Shown here: positions 58,070 through 64,000 of the stretch, piece after piece
Layout: every line of letters starts with the position of its first letter
How positions within the stretch are numbered: the stretch's first letter is position 1
Source: Ifrita kowaldi
Lineage: Eukaryota > Chordata > Aves > Passeriformes > Cinclosomatidae
Direction of reading: 5' to 3'
Assembly: GCA_013398055.1 (NCBI GenBank)
Contig: VZRS01002683.1
Location: forward strand, 104,486-168,485
Length of the DNA: 64,000 nt
Notes under the pieces: generated by a model
Database searches by the model: none
Seen by the model: only the letters and a program-made list of their open reading frames with translations
Told to the model about the DNA's origin: nothing
Program-made: the position numbers and the translations under genes

Positions 58070-59255
58070 CCCTTCTCACAAAGTCCCATCCGTAACTCCG
58101 CAGGGTTCGTTCATTTGGAGCAGCTTCAGCTACAGGCAAGAGGCTGTGAAGACACCCACCTTCTGCGTGGTGACCTGGTGCAGAGCAGCCTCCAGGCTTT
58201 ACCTCCAGAAGCGCTTGGTTTCCCCGGGTTTGCTGATTCTGCCATAGTTAGCATCCCAGTGCATCCCACTAGTTGGCATCCCAGAACTGCAGCCACATCA
58301 CGGAGCTGGGGCAGTCAGCCATGACAGGGGCAGCTGCAGCTTGGGAGGAGTGGGAGTCTCTGGGCCAGACAATTCTGCATCCCAGAAGGGTCCCCCACTG
58401 CTGCCAGGAAGGGACAGTTCTTCCCTCTGTAAGGTGTGAAGGTGAAGTGGTTCCCTCTCAGTGAAGCGCTGTGAGCCCGCGGGTGAGAGGCTGCGAGCAG
58501 GGCTCAGGCTGGCCTCCCTCTGCTCCTCACTTTTCAGTGCCGCACATCCTGCTGATGAGGACAGCTAATCAAGGAGTCAGTTCTCCTGGATCACTGGTTT
58601 TGCACCCCAGGAAAACACTCAAACTGAGGCTGGATGTCTAGGACAGGGCTCACCACTCTTCAGCCAATGCTGTCAAAAGCCCAGATCTGTGGAGTTAAGA
58701 GATTTCCTGCAGCATCAGTTCCCATCCCCGTCACCCACACGTAAAGCCCACCTATGACAGGGTGGTTTCAGTGCCGCTGGGGTTGGAGCTGCTGCAGCGA
58801 TGCTCCCGATGAAGCATCGTACCTGCGCCTGGGCAGGGCTGGGAGAGGTAGGAAGTTCAGAGCTGTGGCAGGAGGGGCACTGCAAAATGGATACCTGAGG
58901 CTGACTTGGGCTGCCCGTGGGATGCTGTGGGACCTCTGCCATGGGGAATGTGGTGCAGGCTATGCGGTGCGGGAAAAGTCTGGGCAGTCCCCTTCCCGTT
59001 TCCCCTTAGAGCTGCTGAGCCACACCCGGGGCACAGCCAGGAGACGTCCAGTGTCCTGGGCTCTGGGGCTGACAGCTCCCCAGGGCAGTGACAGGGAGTC
59101 CTGGACTCTGGCAGCGGCATCAGCTCCAGAGGTCGGCTCTGAGGACTCCGGGGCTCAGGGACCGACCGCAGCCTCCAGGGATGGAGGCGAGAGGAAGGAG
59201 GCAAGGGGTCTGGATTCTGATGCCGCTCTTCCGTCCCAGGGATGGGTTCGGCTGT
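58070..59255. other. no gene recognised upstream of CpG island
   Basis: Unique DNA becoming progressively GC-rich toward 59 kb. It forms the start of very long frames (411 codons plus, 416 minus) that run into the CpG island and across an N. None shows a recognisable domain. Confidence 0.5.
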
Positions 59256-59406
59256 GCCGAGGTCTTGGACAAGTCCCCGACCCAGCGACAAAAGAACGGG
59301 ATCCCGGAGGACGGGTATGCCCCGGGCGCCAAGAGCGGGGATGGGGGACCCCGGCTGCAGGATGGCGGTGGAGGAACCCCCGGCCCCCGGCACCGGGGGT
59401 CCCGGG

Positions 59407-59407
59407 N
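59407..59407. other. single N in CpG island
   Basis: One undetermined base within a CCCGGG(N)GCGG context. It falls inside the GC-rich candidate first exon, 32 bases before the splice donor. Bird assemblies often break or drop sequence in such islands, so an unknown length may be missing here. Confidence 0.9.
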
Positions 59408-59430
59408 GCGGACTGCAGCCTCCGGAGCGG

Positions 59431-59446
59431 CCCGGCAGGTAAGGCA
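59431..59446 (+). other. candidate 5' splice site (donor)
   Basis: CCCGGCAG followed by GTAAGGCA, with the intron starting at 59439. The CAG/GTAAG core matches the vertebrate donor consensus closely. Placed in the CpG island, it would end a first exon of a plus-strand transcript. Unsupported by transcript evidence. Confidence 0.4.
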
Positions 59447-60014
59447 CGCCGGCGGCACCCGGGGGCCTCGCCGCCCCCGCCGCGCGGCGCCGAGCATCCC
59501 CCCTCCTCCGCCGCGGTATCGTCTCGCCGAGCTCCGGACGCGGCGCAAGTTTCCCCCGTTGCGGTCCCACCGGGCACCGGCTCCCCGCTTTCGCCCCCTC
59601 GCCGCTCCGCCAGCGGATGCTGCGGGGATGGGGCTGCCCGGGGCTGCGCCCCACCGCCGGCCGCTCGTCTTCCCCTCCGCTCCCCGCTGCGCCCGCACCC
59701 GCCGAGCCCTCCGGTCCCGCTTTGGACCGGCCGCAGTGGCGAGCAGCCGGAGGGACACGGCCGGGGATGGGGGGAGAGCGGAACCGGCTGCTCGGGCTGG
59801 TGCGGGAGAAGCTTCTGTTGCTCTTGGACCAAACTTGGCTTCGGGAAAGCTGGCCTCGGGGTGGGAGCCCCGGGAGGGACCCGTGGGGCGCGGGAGCCCC
59901 GAAGAGCATGCCCGGAGCCTGCCGCTGCTCAGGGTGCGGGTGTCTCGCCCCGCGGGGTCCGTCCCGCTCCCGGGGATGCTCCCCGCTAGGCCTTGGCTGG
60001 AGGATGAGCACCGT

Positions 60015-63000
60015 GCTGGAGCTCGGTTCTCCGCAGGGAGCGGGGACTCCTTCCAGCCTCCTGGCAGGGCTAAGTGTTGGGGAGGCTCGGCATGCTCCCG
60101 TTTCCACCTTGGAAACACGTCCCCTTTGCAGTCGACCTCAGAACGCGAGTGTGGGAGAGGGGGCATAGCCCATGGGCGAGGTGGCACAGCGGGGACATGA
60201 GGAGCGGGCAGGTTTCCCTGAGAGTGCCGAACATGTTCTGAGCGGGACTTTCCCTCTCCTACCCCGGTAGCAGGGGCACTGCTCACCTGCAGCCCTGATG
60301 TGCACCAGGGGACGTGGGTACTGTTGGGGGTCCTGCCTTGCCGCTGCTGTCAGGTGTGGATTTTACCGGGGTGCTTCCCTGTGCGTGGAAAATCCCTGCT
60401 TGCAGCCTCTTCCCTCTTTTCCCTGCACGGTGGCAGACTGTCACCATCGGTCGTGCAGGCGGGCTGTGCGGCTGAGCCGTGACTTCCCATGGGCGTGGGG
60501 TATCGATCTGTGGCTCTGCCTTGCGGAAGGGAAGGTGTGCTCAGCCCAGCGCATCGCCTGGGGAGCCCGGTCCTGTGCTCCTGCTCTGGAGAGATGTCAG
60601 GTCTGGAGTCCTCGCTCTGGACATGCCGCTGTCACACTTCTCGTTGGGCAGCCGGGCAGCTGGCACGAGGCTTTAGGTGTCCCGTGGTGGTTTGTGCCAG
60701 GAATTTGGGTGCCTGTAGCTGTGAGCCCCCTTCACAGGGGCCCGCAGTAATGCCCACAGTCCCAGTACGATCCCCTCCACATCTCCCAGGCTTGCTGTGC
60801 CCCACGGGTCCTGCGCAGTTCCTTGCTCTGCCAGCACTGATGCTGACTCGGGCTGCATCCCGGCTGTGGGGTGCCCACCCTGTGGCCACAGATCACAGGT
60901 GGCACTGGGCTTCCCCCAGGTGCCTGTTGTGTGGCAAAGGGTGCCCTGGATTTATCTGCAAGAATGGAAGTGAGTACAAGAGTCTGAGCGCTGCGTGCAA
61001 AAATCCTCCTCCAGAAATCCCGTTCTCCTGAGTGTCACTGACATAAGGTGAAATAAGCCCAGATTCTGCAGTTTTAGGGCTCTCTATGGGTTTTGCCGCA
61101 ACCAACAGTAGACGGGGCTGAATATAAACCAGATTTTTATCGGTTTCCTTGGGTTTTTATCTGTTTCCCAATGCAAAGCTCTTGATGTCGGAATGAAAAC
61201 AGATGTTTGGCTGCCTGTTTAAGCCAGAAATGCCTCTGGTTAGGACGCTAGCAGTGCAAGGATCTCCAGCCCCATCCCATTTACCTCAGTGGCTTCAAAG
61301 GCTGCCTGAACATAACTGTTCTTAAACTCCTCTGGTTGCTGCCAGAGAGGTATCCCCTGCTGCCTTTAAAAGATAATAAGGGAAATATGTACAAAAAGCC
61401 GTGCAAATGGTGGAGGAGGGTCTCAGAGCGATGTGCTGAGGGAAGTGAGCATGGCTTGGCACAGCGTCTCAGCTGGAGCTCTACTCTGGCGCTGAGTCCC
61501 CAGTGCTGCTTCCCCGTGTCCTCATCCGGCTCTGGGTGCCTTGCTGTGCACTGCAGGCTCTCCAAGGAGCTCTCCAGAGGAAAGCCGGTGGAGGTTCTGG
61601 GCCCTTGCCGTGGAGAGGCAGCAGCAGCAGCGGGATGAATACCCATCCCCAGGAGTGCTGTGTACACGCACCCACCCGGGAGACAGCCCTGCTTATTCTG
61701 TTCTTTAGCACATGGACCCAGAGAGAGAGAGTGCTTTCCCATGTCTGCTTTTGTGCTTTAACAAACCAATTGCTATTTTGCTGTGGGACACCTAAAAACA
61801 CAGCCTGTGCCTGGGTTTGGGGCTCATCAACCTGCTGGTTTTGTTGTGGCTATTCTGACAGTACTGCTGCCCGGGGGTGGTGGCAGGAGGGTCCTGCAGG
61901 TCCTGCTGCAGGCTCGGGGTGTCCTCCTTTGTGCACAGGGGTACAGAGCAAGGTGGCACTGGCCCAAAAGGCCGTGGCAGGGCTCTGCTGAATCCCAGCT
62001 CCCGGGATGCTCCTTTTACCTGTGCAGCTTGCTGCTGGTGCCCTGACAAGTAGCTTTGTGTGTAAATGGAGATTTCTTCAAAACTCCTGGGAGGAGCAGC
62101 TGACAACAAATAGCTTAGTGGCAAAAATGTGTGTGTGTGTGTGTGTGTGTGAACTACAGTCTTAACGGGAGAGGGAAAACATCCAGTTACAGAACTAATG
62201 CAAATGGAGTTGGCTTTCATCTCTCCCTGCAGCATCCTTTGTGGAAGGCATTTGCATTTCCCCAAAGTCAGTTTGCTACCTATCCTTCAAGCAAATCCAG
62301 AGCTAGAGAGCAGAGGAAAGCCTGTTTACAAGGTGTGGGGTTGCCAAATCTGGAGAGAGCTGAACTCAAAATATTTGATAATGAAAAGCCTTATTTTAAG
62401 GTAGCAGCACTGAACACAGCAGGGGATGGCACACGCAGACTGCAGTGTGTGCTCTACTATTGAGCGCAGGGTCGGGGCACCATTCCTGAGCTCCTGCTAC
62501 ACCATTTTGTGCAGGTGACCCATCCAGAAAGGGTGATGGGGTGGAGGGGGGCTCATAAATTCCTCTGACCTCCCCCTGGCACAACTCTGGAATGACACTG
62601 GGTTTTATGCATTCCTGCAAGTGGATGCTGGAGCTGTCCAGCATCGCCCTGTTATATACGTGGGAAGACTCCCTTGGCTCCCATCAAAGATCCACCAGCC
62701 CTGGGGTCTTCAGGTGTCCTCAGTGGTGTGGGGAGCTCCTGCAGGCAGCTCCAGGGTGGACTGCTGCCATTCCGGAGGGAGCCTCCAGCCCAGAAGACAC
62801 AAACAAAACAGGATTTCAGGAGCACTCCAGCAATAGCTATTAGCTATGCTAAAAGGATTAACAGCTCTGCAGGACTCATCAAGTGTTTAAAACATAACTC
62901 AAGCATCAAAGGCGACTCTTATAGGCTCACATTTTCACATCAAGAAACTGTGAAAATTTCTATCCAACTTAATTAAAACATTCACTAGGCTCGTTAAAAA

Positions 63001-63510
63001 CAAAAAAAGGAAAAACAAAGGCCTTTTTTCCTCAAGTACCGAGCCATTTTGAAGAGAGGAGTTTACAGCAAAGTATGCATATTTCTTTGGTACAGAATCA
63101 CCTTTATGAAAGTCTCCCGTCTCCAGATCACTGTGTCTGACTAAGCTCAAGCTTTCCAAGAAGGAAATAAATATGGTTTTGGTATTGTTTTCGTTGTTTT
63201 GCTTTTTCCCTGGCTACGGACCACAGAAGAGAGATGAAAAAGTGAGAAGAGCTTTGTAGAGAAAGTTAGATAAGAGGGTGGGGGAGTGTCAAAACCAGAC
63301 CTATAATAGGAAACAAGCCACTGAAATGCTGGTGAAAGTACCTTTTATCTTGGAGGCTCCAAGTGCTGTGCAGTGCATGAATACACTCAAGAGCTGAAAA
63401 ATAATCAACAACAGCTGGCATCACCACCTTTGCCGGCAGCAGTCACCCCAGGCAGGTCACTGGCTCACTCACCATCGGTGCCTGACTGCCTCTCTGCTTT
63501 GTCTGGGTTC
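60015..63510. other. no gene recognised
   Basis: Unique sequence, GC-rich on the left and more AT-rich near 62800-63400. It would be first-intron DNA if the CpG-island donor is real. Frames up to 180 codons (60489-61031 plus) are unrecognised. A minus-strand donor-like CTGCAG/GTGAGC is read across 60281-60292. Confidence 0.5.
62128..62151 (+). repeat. (TG)n microsatellite
   Basis: Twelve uninterrupted TG units. Confidence 0.95.
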
Positions 63511-63515
63511 ATTCT

Positions 63516-64000
63516 CGGGCCACTCACTTGAAGAAGGACATTGAGGTGCTGGAGCAAGTCCAGAGAAGGGCAGCAAAGCTGGTGAAGGGTCTGGAGCACA
63601 AGTCTGATGAGGAGCAGCTGAGGGAGTTGGGGGGCTCATCCTGGAGAAAGGGAGGCTCAGGGGGGACCTTGCAGCTGTCTACAACCACCTGAAAAGAGGG
63701 TGTAAAAAGGTGGGAGTTGCTGGTTTCTTCCAGGTAATAAGTGACAGGGCAAGAGCAAATGGCCTCAAGGTTTGTCAGGGGCGGTTTGGGTTGGATATTA
63801 AGGAAAACTTCTTCATGGAAAGGATTGTCAAGCACTGGAACATGCTGCCCAGGGAAGGGTTTGAGTCACCATCCTGGAGGGATTTAAAAGATGTATAGAT
63901 GTGGCACTTAGAGACATCATTTAGTGGTGAATTTGGCAGTGTCAGGTTAGTGGTTGGACTCTACAATCTTAGCAGCTTTTTCCAGTCTAAATGATTCTAT
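63516..64000 (+). mobile_element. CR1 LINE copy, running off the right edge
   Basis: Sense-strand CR1 beginning near GGGCCACTCACTTGAAGAAG and continuing through GACATTGAGGTGCTGGAGCA, CCAGAGAAGGGCAGCAAAGC, AAGGGAGGCTCAGGGGGGAC, CCTCAAGGTTTGTCAGGGGC and GGAACATGCTGCCCAGGGA. It ends with AATGATTCTAT, the start of the CR1 terminal repeat, cut by the window edge. The last part of the decayed ORF2 reading frame is visible but carries frameshifts. 5'-truncated and inactive. Confidence 0.95.

Larger units (their letters stand above)
59260..60010. promoter_or_regulatory. CpG island, candidate promoter / first exon
   Basis: The strongest CpG cluster in the window. From about 59260 to 60010 the DNA is very GC-rich with dense CpG (for example GCCCCCGCCGCGCGGCGCCG near 59471 and CGCCCGCACCCGCCGAGCCC near 59690). 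No TATA box stands out, as is usual for CpG-island promoters. A near-consensus splice donor lies at 59439. Long frames on both strands are expected by composition. I infer a transcription start region, more likely plus-strand because of the donor. The gene is not identifiable. Confidence 0.55.

Noticed and set aside
58754..60107. Very long frames on both strands (411 codons plus, 416 minus)
   Set aside because: They lie in CpG-island DNA with few stop codons, overlap each other, cross an N, and show no recognisable domain. At best a small part near 59438 may be transcribed.
60281..60292. Minus-strand splice donor CTGCAG/GTGAGC
   Set aside because: A short motif outside the CpG-dense core without a supporting exon or frame. 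Such matches are common by chance.
1..64000. tRNA, rRNA, known microRNA genes or CRISPR arrays
   Set aside because: I looked for conserved tRNA boxes, familiar microRNA seeds and regular spacer-repeat arrays and saw none. A covariance-model scan would be needed to exclude small RNAs fully.

Overview
The window looks like avian nuclear DNA, probably from a neoavian or passerine bird. The diagnostic evidence is the interspersed repeats. There are six pieces of CR1 LINE, several with the typical avian CR1 3' part, including decayed reverse-transcriptase coding sequence and AATCATAGAA/ATTCTAT-type 3' ends. There is also one solo endogenous-retrovirus LTR of a small avian type. Base composition is moderate, repeat density is low, and CpG clusters are sharp, as is usual for bird chromosomes. 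Nothing is bacterial or viral in organisation: there are no operons, no CRISPR and no rRNA or tRNA that I can recognise.

I do not find a protein-coding exon that I can defend. The many open frames are 60-416 codons long, overlap on both strands, are rich in Cys/Trp/Pro/Ser/Gly, and match no family I recognise. The longest (around 54.5-55.4 kb and 58.75-60.1 kb) lie in GC-rich DNA where stop codons are rare. I read the window as intergenic or intronic.

Layout. 0-0.2 kb: possible 3' end of a transcript with an AATAAA signal. 0.2-9 kb: unique DNA with AT-rich, homeodomain-core-rich islets that look like conserved non-coding elements. 9-9.3 kb: orphan CpG-rich island. 9.9-10.15 kb: CR1. 10.9-22.2 kb: the densest run of enhancer-like islets, with two RFX X-box-like sites and an RE1-like site, plus a CR1 at 20.5 kb. 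22.2-32.2 kb: mostly featureless. 32.8-34.7 kb: a 943-bp head-to-tail duplication whose copies meet at a single N, most simply an unmerged overlap between two contigs. 35.4-35.9 kb: internally deleted CR1. 42.4-42.8 kb: solo LTR. 44.6-58 kb: further enhancer-like islets and simple repeats. 59.3-60 kb: strong CpG island with a near-consensus splice donor, the best candidate for a promoter and first exon. 63.5-64 kb: CR1 running off the right edge.

Taken together, this resembles a regulatory gene desert between a transcript end on the left and a CpG-island promoter on the right. The target gene cannot be named from the sequence alone. I did not find a clearly new biological system. The most useful observations are the probable assembly duplication, the candidate promoter, and the clusters of enhancer-like DNA.
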